This document shows positions 36,296 through 46,563 of a stretch of 64,000 nt of DNA, one piece after another. Position numbers and translations under genes: made by a program. Below the pieces are notes generated by a model that was given only the letters and a program-made list of their open reading frames with translations, was not told the origin of the DNA and made no database searches. Numbering within the stretch: position 1 is the stretch's first letter; every line of letters starts with the position of its first letter. Source of the stretch: an uncultured Erythrobacter sp. (lineage in GTDB: Bacteria > Pseudomonadota > Alphaproteobacteria > Sphingomonadales > Sphingomonadaceae); contig CAJXJR010000004.1 of the NCBI GenBank assembly GCA_913055155.1, forward strand, positions 1 to 64,000. Reading direction: 5' to 3'.

Positions 36296-37657
36296 GTGAA
36301 CACGCTGCGCGCCCTCCTGGCCAGGCTGCCTGCGATCCCCATCGTGCCAACCGCGCGCACGCTGGTGCTGCTGGTGCTGCTGGCACCGGTGGCCGTGCTG
36401 ATTGCGGCGACCGCGCCCAGCGCCTGGATCGTCGCCCCTGCGGCGGCGCTGGCGCTGCTGCTGGTGGCCGTGATCGACGGCTGGCTGGCGGGTCGCCTCG
36501 TCAACTTCACCTACCACGTGCCGCCCGATGCCGAAGTGGGACAGGCCGCCACGATCCGGGTCGAGGCGGAGATCGCGCGCGACGGCAATGCCGCCCTGCC
36601 CGAAGCCGCGCTGGGCTTCGATGCGCGCCTTGGCGAAGGCGGCGGGGCCGAATTCCTGCTTCAGCCAGCCGGCGAGCCGGGCCTGTTTGCCGGCGACGGC
36701 AAGCTGGTGCCGGTGCGCCGCGGCCCCGGCGAACTGCACGACCTGTGGCTGCGCTGGCGCGGACCGCTGGGGCTGGCGGCGCGGCAGAAACACGTGCCAC
36801 TCGACGCACTCCTGCGTGTCTGGCCCGACCTTTCGGCGGTCCGTTCCCCCACCTTGCAGACCTTCCTGCGCGACAGCCAGTTCGGCCTCGTCGCGCGGCG
36901 TATTCGCGGCGAAGGCACCCAGTTCGAGGCGCTCAGCGAGTTCGAATCGGGCATGGATCGCCGCCGCATCGACTGGAAGGCCAGTGCCCGCCACACCTCG
37001 CTCTACGCCCGCGAGAACGAGGCCGAACGCGACAACCAGATCGTCTTCGCCTTCGATTGCGGCCAGTCGATGTGCGAGCCTGTCGACGGTCTACCGCGCA
37101 TCGACCGTGCGGTCTCTGCCGCACTGACGGCGGCCTACGTGGCGCTGAAGGGCGGCGACAAGGTGAGCCTGTTCGGCTTTGCCGACCACCCGCAGCTGAT
37201 GACGCCGTTCGTCACCGACACCCGCGCCTTCCACCGCCTGCAAAGCGCGGCCGCCGATCTGGATTACATCCCGCGCGAGCCGAACTTCACGCTGGCGCTG
37301 GCCACGCTCACCGCGCGGCTGAAGCGGCGCAGCCTGATCGTGCTGTTCTCCGATTTCGCGGACCCGACTTCGGCCGAACTGATGGTGGAAAGCGTGGAGC
37401 GGCTGGTGCGCCACCACCTGGTGATCTTCGTCACCATGGTCGATACCGAGCTGGAAGAGCTGACCGCTACCGAGCCCGATACCATGGGCGATATCGCCGT
37501 GGCCGTGGGCGCCGATGCCCTGGCGCGCCAGCGGCAGTTGGTGCTCAGCCGGTTGCAGCGCCTCGGCGTCAACGTGATCGAGGCGCCGCACGAGACGATC
37601 GGCTATCGCCTGATCGACCTCTACCTTGAAACCAAGCGCGCGGAGGCGATCGGCTGA
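36296..37657 (+). CDS. DUF58 domain protein
   Basis: The 453-residue protein starts at GTG 36296. Two N-terminal hydrophobic segments are followed by the DUF58 core, including SEFESGMDRRRIDWKASAR. The von Willebrand A-like fold follows, with metal-site-like FAFDCGQSM. It is the expected partner of MoxR. The gap to the moxR stop is 4 bases. Confidence 0.88.
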   Translation: MNTLRALLARLPAIPIVPTARTLVLLVLLAPVAVLIAATAPSAWIVAPAAALALLLVAVIDGWLAGRLVNFTYHVPPDAEVGQAATIRVEAEIARDGNAALPEAALGFDARLGEGGGAEFLLQPAGEPGLFAGDGKLVPVRRGPGELHDLWLRWRGPLGLAARQKHVPLDALLRVWPDLSAVRSPTLQTFLRDSQFGLVARRIRGEGTQFEALSEFESGMDRRRIDWKASARHTSLYARENEAERDNQIVFAFDCGQSMCEPVDGLPRIDRAVSAALTAAYVALKGGDKVSLFGFADHPQLMTPFVTDTRAFHRLQSAAADLDYIPREPNFTLALATLTARLKRRSLIVLFSDFADPTSAELMVESVERLVRHHLVIFVTMVDTELEELTATEPDTMGDIAVAVGADALARQRQLVLSRLQRLGVNVIEAPHETIGYRLIDLYLETKRAEAIG

Positions 37658-38706
37658 TGGTGCTGGACCTGTTCAGGAAGGCGGAAATCGAACCGCCCGC
37701 CGATATCGAGGCAGCAACCTTGCGCTCCGACCGTTTCCGGCTGGAACGCGAAGTGGACTGGCAGCGGCTCGACAACATCGTCACCGCGCTGGAGAAGAAC
37801 CGCCCGCGCCGGATCAGCGACGAGGACCTGCTCGACCTGCCGGTGCTGTACCGCAAGACCGCAAGCAGCCTGGCGGTGGCGCGCGAGACGTCGCTCGATG
37901 CGGCCACCCTCGCCTACCTCGAATCGCTGGTGCGGCGCGCGTGGTTCCAGGTCTATGGCCCGCGCATCGGCCTGCTGGGCTGGCTGCGCCGCTTCCTGGG
38001 TGGCGGCTGGAGCGCGGCGGTGCGCGAAATCTGGCTGGATATCTGCATCGTGCTGGCGGTGATGGTGGCCGGCACTGTGGTCGGCTGGCTGCTGGTGGAG
38101 CAGGACGAGCGCTGGTACTATTCGCTGGTGCCCGGCGGCATGGCCGGGGGCCGCGCGCCCGGTGCCGATCCGGAAATGCTGCGCGAAAGCCTGGGCACCA
38201 CCGAAAGCGCCAGCGGGCTGGGCGTGTTTGCCGCCTACCTGTTTTCCAACAACACCGGCGTGTGCATCATGGCCTTTGCCCTGGGCTTTGCCTTCGGCGT
38301 GCCCACGCTGCTGCTGATGGTCTACAACCTCGCCCTGCTGGGCGCTATGTTCTGGGTGTTCCAGGATGCCGGCATGGGGCTGGATTTCGCCGGCTGGCTG
38401 AGCGTGCACGGCACCACCGAACTGGGCGCGATCCTGCTGTCGGGCGCGGCGGGCCTGCACGTCGGGCGCACCATGGCCTTTCCCGGAGACCGTACCATCC
38501 TGGCCGCGATGCGCAGTGCGGGCGTGCGCGCGGCACAGGTGATGGCGGGCTGCACGATCATGCTGATCGTTGCGGGCCTGCTGGAAGGCTACGTCCGGCA
38601 GCTTGTGGGCGACACGGCCTCGCGCTTTGCCATCGGCGGCGCGATGCTGGCGCTGTGGGTGCTCTATTTCGCTTTCGTCCCCGCCCCAAGGGAGCGCGAG
38701 ACATGA
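37657..38706 (+). CDS. stage II sporulation protein M-like membrane protein
   Basis: The 349-residue protein has a soluble N-terminus of about 120 residues and then five or six helices, including the SpoIIM-like stretch GVCIMAFALGFAFGVPTLLL. In non-sporulating bacteria SpoIIM homologues sit with RDD and DUF58 genes and have no proven function. The start shares a base with the DUF58 stop (TGATG). Confidence 0.85.
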   Translation: MVLDLFRKAEIEPPADIEAATLRSDRFRLEREVDWQRLDNIVTALEKNRPRRISDEDLLDLPVLYRKTASSLAVARETSLDAATLAYLESLVRRAWFQVYGPRIGLLGWLRRFLGGGWSAAVREIWLDICIVLAVMVAGTVVGWLLVEQDERWYYSLVPGGMAGGRAPGADPEMLRESLGTTESASGLGVFAAYLFSNNTGVCIMAFALGFAFGVPTLLLMVYNLALLGAMFWVFQDAGMGLDFAGWLSVHGTTELGAILLSGAAGLHVGRTMAFPGDRTILAAMRSAGVRAAQVMAGCTIMLIVAGLLEGYVRQLVGDTASRFAIGGAMLALWVLYFAFVPAPRERET

Positions 38707-39599
38707 GCACTGTCAGCCGCCCCCGCGCCGTGCTGCAGGCGGACCTGGCCAAGCGCCAGCGCACGCTGGTGACACCCGAAGGGCTGTCGCTGCCGCTGAT
38801 CGTGGGCGCCAGGGGCTCGCGCGCGGGCGCGCTGATCCTCGACCTGCTGTTCCTGACCATCGGCACGGTTGCTTTCCTGATCTTCCTGTCCGCCATCGGC
38901 TTCGGCCTGTTCGACATGGGATCGAACCCCGATACCAACCCCGTGCTGCAAGGCCTGCTGGTTATTGTCATCCTGCTGCTATTCCTGGCGCGGTATGGCT
39001 ATTTCCTGTGGTTCGAGCTGGGCCCGCGCGCGGCAACGCCCGGCAAGCGCATCGTCGGCCTGCGGGTGGCGGCGCGCGACGGCGGAAGGCTGACCGCCGA
39101 AATGGTGATCGCCCGCAACCTGGTGCGCGACGTGGAGGTGTTCCTGCCGCTGTTCTTCCTGCTGGGCGGCGGGCAAGGCGCGGGCGTGGCGGGCTTTGCC
39201 GCCTTCATCTGGCTAATGGTCTTCGTGCTGTTCCCGCTGTTCAACAAGGATGCCCTGCGCGCCGGAGACCTGGTGGCCGGCACATGGGTGGTGGAAGCGC
39301 GGCAGGCCAAGCTGAAAGAGGCGATGTCGCTCGCCCCCGACCGGGCCGACCAGTACCAGTTCGGCGAGGCCGAGCTGTCGGTCTATGGCGAGCACGAATT
39401 GCAGGTGCTGGAAAGCGTGCTGCGACAGAACCGCGCCGAGAGCTTGCGCGAAGTGGCAGAGGCCATCACCAACAAGATCGGCTGGCAGCTGGGCGCCGGT
39501 GACGAGCGCGAATTCCTCGAAGCGTTCTATGCCGCGCTGCGCGGGCACCTGGAAACGGGCATGCGCTTCGGCAAGCGCAAGGCGGACAAGTACTCATGA
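38703..39599 (+). CDS. RDD family membrane protein
   Basis: The 298-residue protein has an RDD-type domain with GSRAGALILDLLFLTIG as the first helix, several more helices to about residue 190, and a soluble C-terminus of about 100 residues. The start overlaps SpoIIM by 4 bases. Transport roles have been proposed for RDD proteins but are not settled. Confidence 0.82.
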   Translation: MSTVSRPRAVLQADLAKRQRTLVTPEGLSLPLIVGARGSRAGALILDLLFLTIGTVAFLIFLSAIGFGLFDMGSNPDTNPVLQGLLVIVILLLFLARYGYFLWFELGPRAATPGKRIVGLRVAARDGGRLTAEMVIARNLVRDVEVFLPLFFLLGGGQGAGVAGFAAFIWLMVFVLFPLFNKDALRAGDLVAGTWVVEARQAKLKEAMSLAPDRADQYQFGEAELSVYGEHELQVLESVLRQNRAESLREVAEAITNKIGWQLGAGDEREFLEAFYAALRGHLETGMRFGKRKADKYS

Positions 39600-40117
39600 C
39601 GATCCTGCGCGATGCGACACCCGCAGATGCCGAAATGCTCGCCCGCCTGGGCCGGGAAAGCTTCTGCCATGCCTTCGAACACCTCTATCGCAAGGCCGAC
39701 CTCGACCAGTTCCTGGAGGAAGCCTATTCGGTAGAGGCCGTCGCTGCCGAAATCGCCGATCTCGGCATTCGCCACCAGTTGACGGAGGATACGCCGGGCA
39801 GCGGGCTGACCGCCTATATCAAGGTCAAATATGCCAGCCCCTATGCCGAACATTCGGATGCGCAGAACCCGCTGTGCCTGGGCCAGCTTTATACCGATCC
39901 CGCGCGCACCGGCGAAGGGCTGGGCGCACGGCTGATGGACTGGTGCCTCGACCTTGCCCGCGCGCGCGGCTGCGATGCCGTGCAATTGTCGGTTTACAGC
40001 GAAAACTACGGCGCGCAGCGGTTCTACCAGCGCTATGGCTTTGCCAAGATTGCCGATATCGGCTTCTGGGTGGGGGAACAGCGCGACGCCGAATTCCTCT
40101 ACGAATTGCGCCTGTGA
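39596..40117 (+). CDS. GNAT family acetyltransferase
   Basis: The 173-residue protein has the acetyl-CoA loop TGEGLGARLMDWCLDLARA and the C-terminal GNAT sequence LSVYSENYGAQRFYQRYGF. It overlaps the RDD gene by 4 bases and ends the operon that starts at DUF4129. Substrate unknown. Confidence 0.85.
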   Translation: MTILRDATPADAEMLARLGRESFCHAFEHLYRKADLDQFLEEAYSVEAVAAEIADLGIRHQLTEDTPGSGLTAYIKVKYASPYAEHSDAQNPLCLGQLYTDPARTGEGLGARLMDWCLDLARARGCDAVQLSVYSENYGAQRFYQRYGFAKIADIGFWVGEQRDAEFLYELRL

Positions 40118-40179
40118 GAGCGGCAAAAACCCAATTGGGTTAAGAGGCCTTTAGGGCTTTTCCTCCATACCTTCGGCCG

Positions 40180-41433
40180 ATGGGAAACCCTGCACTCCAA
40201 TTGCCCGCCTACGACGATGCGCCCGCGCGTCCGCTGGCCGATGAGCTGATCAACGATCCGGCGATCGACCGCATCCTGCAAACCGTGCGCGGGCATCTCG
40301 GCCTCGAGATCGCCTTTGTCTCGCGCTACGTCGAGAACGAACAGCGCGAACTGACGCATGTCAGCAGCGACCTGGAGCTGCCGATGGGCCCCGGTTTCCG
40401 CGAGGACCGGGAAGACAGCTATTGCTGGCACATCCTGCAGGGCCGCCTGCCCGAACTGATCCAGGACCCGGCAGACCACCCGCTGACGCAAGAGCTGGCG
40501 ATCACCGAGTTCCTGCCCGTGGGCTGTCATGTCAACACCCCGCTGCGGCTGGCCGACGGCACCGTGTGGGGCAGTTTCTGTGCGCTGGGGCGCCAGCCCG
40601 ACCGCAGCATGAACCCGCGCGATCTGGCCATCCTGAAAAGTTTTGCCGGCCTGGTCGGCGAACGCATCGAAAGCTCGCTGGAAGAGGACATGACCCTGCG
40701 CGAGGCGCGCAAGCGGGTGGAAGCCATGCTGGACGGCCACGCCGTCACCATGTTCCAGCAGCCGATCCACGACCTGAACACGGCCAAGCCGGTGGGCGTG
40801 GAATGCCTGGCGCGCTTCCCCGATCTCAACAAGCGCGGGCCGCAAGCCTGGTTCGACGATGCGGAGAATACCGGGCTTGGCAACGAACTGGAAATGACCG
40901 CCGTGCGCTGCGCGCTGGAAACCGTGGGTACCGTGCCCGATGGCATCTATGCCGCGATCAACGCCTCGCCCGCCACCATCCTTTCCGGCAACCTGCACCG
41001 CGAACTGGAAAAGGCCGAGCCGGGCAACCTCGTGATCGAGATTACCGAGCACCAGCAGGTTGACGATTTCGCCGCCCTGGCGCGCGAGATCGAAGCGCTG
41101 AAACCCTTTGCCAAGATCGCCATCGACGATGTCGGCACCGGCTATGCGGGCCTCAGGCACCTGATCGAATTGCAGCCCGATATCCTGAAGATGGACATGG
41201 TACTCACCCGCGAATGCGACAGTGATCCCGCGCGCCGCGCCATCGCCGCGGCCATGGTGCAGTTCGCCCACGATATCGGCGCCAGGCTGGTTGCCGAAGG
41301 GATCGAAACCGAGGCCGAGCGCGCGGTGATGCAGGGCCTGGGCGTGGATTACGGCCAAGGCTACCTGTTCGCGCGCCCGCTGCCCGTGGTGGCAGCGCAG
41401 CAGCACCTTCTGGGGGTGGTCATGGAAGAGTAA
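40180..41433 (+). CDS. GAF-EAL cyclic-di-GMP phosphodiesterase
   Basis: The 417-residue protein joins an N-terminal GAF-like sensor (residues about 20-165, with DREDSYCWHILQG and GCHVNTPLRL) to an EAL domain. Metal and catalytic residues are in place: E in VECLARF, N in AINASP, EITEH, DDVGTGYAG, LKMD, VAEGIET and QGYLFARP. It should hydrolyse c-di-GMP, controlled by a small ligand or redox signal. No GGDEF domain is present. Confidence 0.9.
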   Translation: MGNPALQLPAYDDAPARPLADELINDPAIDRILQTVRGHLGLEIAFVSRYVENEQRELTHVSSDLELPMGPGFREDREDSYCWHILQGRLPELIQDPADHPLTQELAITEFLPVGCHVNTPLRLADGTVWGSFCALGRQPDRSMNPRDLAILKSFAGLVGERIESSLEEDMTLREARKRVEAMLDGHAVTMFQQPIHDLNTAKPVGVECLARFPDLNKRGPQAWFDDAENTGLGNELEMTAVRCALETVGTVPDGIYAAINASPATILSGNLHRELEKAEPGNLVIEITEHQQVDDFAALAREIEALKPFAKIAIDDVGTGYAGLRHLIELQPDILKMDMVLTRECDSDPARRAIAAAMVQFAHDIGARLVAEGIETEAERAVMQGLGVDYGQGYLFARPLPVVAAQQHLLGVVMEE

Positions 41434-41454
41434 GCCCCTGTTGTCGGCTACGGG

Positions 41455-43215
41455 CTAGCTCTCGCCCCGCAGCGCCTTTTGCTGGGCGCGCGTCATTTCG
41501 CGCGCGGCATAGATATCGCCGCCTTCGATCTGCACCTGCATGCTTTCGTGGTCGTGCGTGCGGAATACCGATTCCGCACGGTCGATCTCCTCGTCGCTCA
41601 GCCCCACCTTCTGCAGCGCCATCAGGCCCATGTGCACCGCCGATTCCAGCACTTCGCGCACCACCTGTTCGGCAGGCGAGCGGGCCAGTTCTATCACCGT
41701 GCGCCGGTCGTAGCCGCGAACGTACAGCGTCGCGCGGGGAAAGGCCTCGCGCACGGAGGCGAGCAGGTCGGCACTGGCCCCTTCGCGGAAGCAGAACATG
41801 ATCAGCTGGGCATCGCCGGCGCCGGCCTGCCGCAGCACGTCGATCCGCGTGCCGTCACCGTAATAGACCTTGCTGCCGAACTGTTCCGACAGGTCGATCT
41901 GCGACACCTTGCGATCCACCAGAGTCACCGACAGGCCGCCCGCCAGCAGCACCTGCGCCACCGACTGGCCGAACCGGCCATAGCCGATCACGATCGCCCG
42001 CGCGCCTTCGTCGCGCGGCACTTCGCGCTCGCCTTCGTCTTCGACCGGGATCCGCCGGATGCGGCGCGTGGCGACCATCAGCAACGGGGTGGCCATCATC
42101 GACAGCGTGACGATGGCACCGAACAGGCTGGCGGTTTCAGGCGCGATCAACATGGCCGACTGTGCCTGGGTATAGAGCACGAAGGCAAATTCGCCGCCCT
42201 GGCTCAGCAACAGGCCAAGCGCCAGGGCTTGCTGCCAGCGCATTTTCAGCAGCAGGCCCAGCCCGGTGATGATGCCGGTCTTCACCACGATCAGCAGCAC
42301 TGCGAACCCGATGACGAAGCCCGGCCGCGCGGCGATCACGCCCAGGTCCAGCATCATGCCTACGGCGACGAAGAACAGGCCAAGCAGGATGGCGCGGAAG
42401 GGCTCGATATCCGCCTCCAGCTCGTGCCGGTACGGCGTGTCGGCCAGCATCACCCCGGCGATGAAGGCACCCAGCGCGGCGGACAGGCCCAGTGCCTGCA
42501 TCACCGCTGCGCTGGCCAGCACGGTGAACAGCGCGGCGACGATGAACAACTCGCGCTCGCCCAGCCCGCCGATCAGGCGGAACAGTGGGCGGATCAGCAA
42601 TCGTCCGGCCAGGATCAGGCCGACCATGGCGACCAGGGCCAGCAAGGCCAATTGCCAGCCAGCCGGCCCTTCCTGCGCCGCCGGGTTGCGGCTCATGGCG
42701 GCAACGATGGTGATCAGCGGGATGATCGACAGGTCCTGGAACAGCAGGATCGAGAAGGCCCTTTCGCCAAAGGGGGTGCGCAATCGCCCGGCGGATTGCA
42801 GCATCGGCAGCACCTGCGCGGTGGACGACAGGCCCAGCGGCAGGCCAATGGCCAGCGCCGCTGCGGTGGTATAGCCGGTCAGCGCCAGGATCGTGGCCGT
42901 CACGGCAAGGCCGCAAGCTGTTACCTGCGCCAGCCCGAGGCCGAAGATCGCCGATTTCATGCGCCACAGCCGCGCCGGGCTAAGCTCCAGGCCGACGACG
43001 AACAGCAGCATGACGATGCCCAGCTCGGCGAAGGTCGCCATTTCCTCTGCCCCGTCCACCAGGCCCAGCACGTGCGGGCCCAGCAGCGCGCCTGCCACCA
43101 GGTAGCCCAGCGTGGCCCCCAGCCCCGCGCGGCGGAAAGCAAGCACCGCCACCAGCGCGAAGCCGAGCATCAGCAGCGCATCGACCAACAGTTCTCCGGC
43201 GTGCCCGTGGTCCAT
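41455..43215 (-). CDS. KefB/KefC-like monovalent cation:proton antiporter (CPA2)
   Basis: The 586-residue protein has about twelve helices of the CPA2 antiporter type from the N-terminus ([29 protein letters not shown]) and a C-terminal TrkA-N domain with [20 protein letters not shown] and [11 protein letters not shown] for NAD(H) binding. It resembles KefB/C glutathione-gated potassium efflux systems. It follows the ZntB-like gene by 17 bases on the minus strand. Confidence 0.88.
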   Translation of the reverse strand: MDHGHAGELLVDALLMLGFALVAVLAFRRAGLGATLGYLVAGALLGPHVLGLVDGAEEMATFAELGIVMLLFVVGLELSPARLWRMKSAIFGLGLAQVTACGLAVTATILALTGYTTAAALAIGLPLGLSSTAQVLPMLQSAGRLRTPFGERAFSILLFQDLSIIPLITIVAAMSRNPAAQEGPAGWQLALLALVAMVGLILAGRLLIRPLFRLIGGLGERELFIVAALFTVLASAAVMQALGLSAALGAFIAGVMLADTPYRHELEADIEPFRAILLGLFFVAVGMMLDLGVIAARPGFVIGFAVLLIVVKTGIITGLGLLLKMRWQQALALGLLLSQGGEFAFVLYTQAQSAMLIAPETASLFGAIVTLSMMATPLLMVATRRIRRIPVEDEGEREVPRDEGARAIVIGYGRFGQSVAQVLLAGGLSVTLVDRKVSQIDLSEQFGSKVYYGDGTRIDVLRQAGAGDAQLIMFCFREGASADLLASVREAFPRATLYVRGYDRRTVIELARSPAEQVVREVLESAVHMGLMALQKVGLSDEEIDRAESVFRTHDHESMQVQIEGGDIYAAREMTRAQQKALRGES

Positions 43216-43232
43216 GGTCTAGCCCTTTGCCG

Positions 43233-44273
43233 TCACAGCCATTTCCACTTCCAGAACAGCACCAGCTGCGCCAGCATGATGGCGCCGCACAGGCCGACCA
43301 CGATCCAGAAGGCGTCGGCATCCTCCACGCCGGGCACGCCGCCAACGTTGATCCCCAGCAGGCCAGTGATGAAGCCCAGCGGCAGGAAGATGCCCGCCAC
43401 GATGGTAAGCAGGTAGGTCGCCTGTTCGTTACGGGCGATGGATCGGCCGCGGATGTCGTCCATCAGCACCACCGCGCTTTCCTTGCTGATATCCAGGTCT
43501 TCGAGATAGCGCCGCAGCCGATCGATGGACTCGGCGATTTCGCGGCGGTCGTGCTGCTCGAACCAGTCGGGCGCGTAACGCGATATTGCCTCCAGCGCCT
43601 CGTGCATCGGGCCCATGTGGCGTTTCAGGCCCAGGCAATTGCGCCGGATGACCGCGATCTTCTCCAGCATTTCCTCGGCGTCGCCATCCTGCTCCTGCTC
43701 TTCCAGCGCGTCGAGATGTTCGTTCATGTCGACGATCGAGCGGTTCATGCGGGTGATCATTGCTTCGGTCAGCTCGGTGATCAGCGCGCCGGCATCGGTC
43801 GGCCCGGCCTCGCGCCGGTCGATCATGGCCAGCACCCGGCGCGGGGTCTGCAGCGGGTGGCGGCGCAGCGTCAGCAGCCGCGTGCCGTCGCACCACAGCT
43901 GCATCGACAGCATGTCCTCCGGCTCTGCACCGGGATGGAAGTTGATGCCGCGCAGCGTGGCCACCAGCGTATTGCCTTCGCGAAAGGCGCGTGGCCGGGT
44001 GCGGTCGCTCACCAGCAGTTCGCGCGTTGGCTCTGGTATCTCCAGGTCTTCCAGCCATTCCATCACGCCGGGGCGGTTGCGACACAGATGCACCCACAGC
44101 ACTTCGCCCTTCCTGGACGGCTGCCAGTTGCGCGCCTCCTCCCAATCCAGCGGCCTGCCCGCGCCCACTCCGTCCAGCACGCGGGCGAACAGCAGCGGAT
44201 TGTCCTCGGCGCAATCGGGATTGCCGTTGCCACCGGCGCCGGTTTCCAGTTGTTCGTCGTCAGGATCGTCCAT
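43233..44273 (-). CDS. CorA-family (ZntB-like) metal transporter
   Basis: The 346-residue protein has a long acidic and helical cytoplasmic N-terminus and two C-terminal helices with the pore motif [12 protein letters not shown], the GxNxGG...PG pattern of ZntB/CorA proteins, in which the usual GMN reads GIN. It probably exports or imports divalent cations such as zinc. It is cotranscribed with the antiporter gene. Confidence 0.88.
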   Translation of the reverse strand: MDDPDDEQLETGAGGNGNPDCAEDNPLLFARVLDGVGAGRPLDWEEARNWQPSRKGEVLWVHLCRNRPGVMEWLEDLEIPEPTRELLVSDRTRPRAFREGNTLVATLRGINFHPGAEPEDMLSMQLWCDGTRLLTLRRHPLQTPRRVLAMIDRREAGPTDAGALITELTEAMITRMNRSIVDMNEHLDALEEQEQDGDAEEMLEKIAVIRRNCLGLKRHMGPMHEALEAISRYAPDWFEQHDRREIAESIDRLRRYLEDLDISKESAVVLMDDIRGRSIARNEQATYLLTIVAGIFLPLGFITGLLGINVGGVPGVEDADAFWIVVGLCGAIMLAQLVLFWKWKWL

Positions 44274-44345
44274 TGCCCGCCTTCATGCCGCAAATGCGCG
44301 GGCCTGTCATTGCCCCTTCACGCTGGGCGGCCTATATCGGTGTCC

Positions 44346-45509
44346 ATGTCTGCAGACGCCATTTCCAAGGTCCGCCCCTGGCGCATGATTGAGCGCCGCG
44401 AATCCCGCCAGATCATGGTCGGCAACGTGCCCGTTGGCGGCGATGCGCCGATCACGGTGCAGACCATGACGAACACGCCGACGGAGGACGTGCGCGCCAC
44501 GATCGACCAGATCCGTCGGTGCGAGGATGCCGGCGCCGATATCATCCGCGTGTCGTGCCCGACCGAGGAATCGACCGCCAATTTCCAGCAGATCACCCGC
44601 GCTGCCCGCGTGCCGATCGTCGCCGACATCCACTTTCACTACAAGCGCGCGCTGGAAGCCGCCGACAAGGGCGCGGCCTGCCTGCGCATCAACCCCGGCA
44701 ATATCGGCTCGTCAGAGCGCGTGGCCGAAGTGGTGCGCGCGGCCAAGGCCAACGGCTGCGCCATCCGCATCGGCGTGAACGCCGGCAGCCTCGAGAAAGA
44801 CCTTCTGGAGAAATACGGCGAGCCTTGCCCGGAGGCGCTGATCGAGTCCGCGCTCGACCACATCAAGCTGTTGCAGGACCACGACTTCCACGAATTCAAG
44901 GTGGCGGTGAAGGCCAGCGACGTGTTCCTGGCGGTCGCCGCCTACCAGGGCCTGGCCGAAGCAGTCGATTGCCCGCTGCACCTTGGCATTACCGAGGCCG
45001 GTGGCCTTATCGGCGGTACGGTGAAGAGCTCCATCGGCATCGGCAACCTGCTGTGGGCGGGCATCGGCGATACCATCCGCGTCTCGCTGTCGGCAGAGCC
45101 GGAGCAGGAAGTGCGCGTCGGCTTCGAAATCCTCAAGGCGCTGGGCCTGCGCACCCGCGGCGTGCGCATCGTCTCGTGCCCATCGTGCTCGCGCCAGGGC
45201 TTCGACGTGATCCGCACGGTCGAAGCGCTGGAAGCGCGGCTGGAACACATCAAGACCCCGATGAGCCTTTCCGTGCTCGGCTGCGTGGTCAACGGTCCCG
45301 GCGAAGCGCGCGAGACCGATATCGGCATCACCGGGGGCGGTGCCGGCAAGCACATGGTCTACCTTTCGGGCGTGACCGACCATCACGTCGAGAGCGAAAC
45401 GATGCTCGATCACATCGTGCAACTGGTCGAGGCGAAAGCCGCCGAGATCGAAGCCGGCATGAGCGATGCCGGACAGGCCGACGCCGCGCCTGCCCAAGCG
45501 GCGGAATAA
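44346..45509 (+). CDS. ispG: 4-hydroxy-3-methylbut-2-en-1-yl diphosphate synthase (IspG/GcpE)
   Basis: The 387-residue IspG reduces MEcPP in the MEP isoprenoid pathway. Its cluster cysteines are in [10 protein letters not shown] and [15 protein letters not shown], and [13 protein letters not shown] and [10 protein letters not shown] are typical. I chose ATG 44346; the frame is open further left but that part is antisense to the ZntB-like gene and not IspG-like. Confidence 0.92.
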   Translation: MSADAISKVRPWRMIERRESRQIMVGNVPVGGDAPITVQTMTNTPTEDVRATIDQIRRCEDAGADIIRVSCPTEESTANFQQITRAARVPIVADIHFHYKRALEAADKGAACLRINPGNIGSSERVAEVVRAAKANGCAIRIGVNAGSLEKDLLEKYGEPCPEALIESALDHIKLLQDHDFHEFKVAVKASDVFLAVAAYQGLAEAVDCPLHLGITEAGGLIGGTVKSSIGIGNLLWAGIGDTIRVSLSAEPEQEVRVGFEILKALGLRTRGVRIVSCPSCSRQGFDVIRTVEALEARLEHIKTPMSLSVLGCVVNGPGEARETDIGITGGGAGKHMVYLSGVTDHHVESETMLDHIVQLVEAKAAEIEAGMSDAGQADAAPAQAAE

Positions 45510-45525
45510 GACAGGGGGAAGTACG

Positions 45526-45630
45526 ATGAGTGACGAAAAGAAGGTCGAGAAGCTGACGCCCGAGCAGGAAAAGAAGATCATCGCCGAGAAAGAAGCTGCG
45601 GCGAAGAAGGGCGGAGACAAGGGCAAGTGA
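45526..45630 (+). CDS. 34-residue lysine- and glutamate-rich peptide
   Basis: The frame from ATG 45526 encodes 34 residues: MSDEKKVEKLTPEQEKKIIA continuing with EKEAAAKKGGDKGK. A strong ribosome-binding site (AGGGGGAAG) precedes it and its stop overlaps the next gene start by 4 bases (GTGA), an arrangement that marks real, translationally coupled genes here. It has no known family. It may be a small helical or leader-like peptide. Confidence 0.6.
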   Translation: MSDEKKVEKLTPEQEKKIIAEKEAAAKKGGDKGK

Positions 45631-46166
45631 GCACCTGCGGGGCTGCCCTTGCTGCAAAACTGCGGCTGGCGGCGGCCCCGCTTGCCCTGGCGCTGATGAC
45701 CTCAGCTTGCGCCCATACGCCTCACGGCGGCGGTGGCCAGGCGGAGACGACACATCCCGAAGGCGCCATTTTCGATCCTTCGATCGATGCCCATGGCGCT
45801 GTCGATAACGCCCTTGCAAGGGCAGCAGCCAACGACAGGCTGGTGCTGGTCGTGATGGGCGCCAACTGGTGCCACGACAGCCGCGCGCTGACGAGCTACC
45901 TGATGGAGCCGGATCTCACCGCGCTGCTAGAGGCGCATTACGAGGCGGTATATATCGACGTCGGCCTGCCGCAGACCGGTGACGGCTTCAATCTCGACAT
46001 TGCAGAGCGCTTTGGCGTCACCTCCGAAGGCACGCCCAACGTGCTGGTGATCGGCAGCGACGGCAGCTTGCTGAACACGCAGGAAAATGTCGTGAGCTGG
46101 CGCAATTCCGCCAGCCGCAGCACGCAAGAGGTCTACGCCGAATTGCTGGCATTGGCAGGAGGCTAG
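45627..46166 (+). CDS. thioredoxin-like lipoprotein
   Basis: The 179-residue protein has a lipoprotein signal (LALALMTSAC) and a thioredoxin fold with the active site NWCHDS, where the second cysteine of the usual CxxC is serine, then DIAERFGVTSEGTPNVLVIG containing the cis-proline region. A single-cysteine active site suggests a binding or peroxidase-like role, not a disulphide reductase. Starts at GTG 45627, overlapping the 34-residue frame. Confidence 0.82.
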   Translation: MSTCGAALAAKLRLAAAPLALALMTSACAHTPHGGGGQAETTHPEGAIFDPSIDAHGAVDNALARAAANDRLVLVVMGANWCHDSRALTSYLMEPDLTALLEAHYEAVYIDVGLPQTGDGFNLDIAERFGVTSEGTPNVLVIGSDGSLLNTQENVVSWRNSASRSTQEVYAELLALAGG

Positions 46167-46167
46167 G

Positions 46168-46563
46168 ATGGCACAGGACCCTGCCGGAACCACCCGGAAC
46201 GAGGCCACCTTGCCTGCCGCCCGAGGCGACACCGCTGTTGGCGCATCGGCAAGCGGAGCCGCTGCAACAGGCGCCGTTGCAACCGGGGCAAGTGCTACCG
46301 GGGCATCCGCCATCGGGGCGCTCGCACTGGGGGCATTGGCTATCGGCGCGGTGGCCATCGGCACGCTCGTGATCGGTCGGCTGGCAATCGGACGGCTGCG
46401 TCTGCGCGAGGCACGGATAGAGCGCCTGTCCATCGGCCACATCGAAATCGGTGAAGAATATAGGACCCGGCCCAAAGCTTGCTCCACGTCGTCCACCACG
46501 CCGATTACATGGCGCCGCACCCTGATCGCGGCACTTTCAGGTTCGACAAGTACTACCTGGTGA
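46168..46563 (+). CDS. AxG-repeat protein (pentapeptide-like), unknown role
   Basis: Residues about 28-90 repeat a pentad such as [20 protein letters not shown]. This is a beta-helix-like pattern. It is followed by [20 protein letters not shown]. The last 35 residues (from about RTRPKACS) are of different character and overlap the deacetylase start by 85 bases. Either the gene ends naturally there or a small shift has added a run-on tail. It begins two bases after the thioredoxin-like stop. Confidence 0.55.
   Translation: MAQDPAGTTRNEATLPAARGDTAVGASASGAAATGAVATGASATGASAIGALALGALAIGAVAIGTLVIGRLAIGRLRLREARIERLSIGHIEIGEEYRTRPKACSTSSTTPITWRRTLIAALSGSTSTTW

Noticed and set aside
43227-44345. Long N-terminal extension of ispG
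   Set aside because: The extension is antisense to the ZntB-like gene and does not resemble IspG; ATG 44346 fits the family length.
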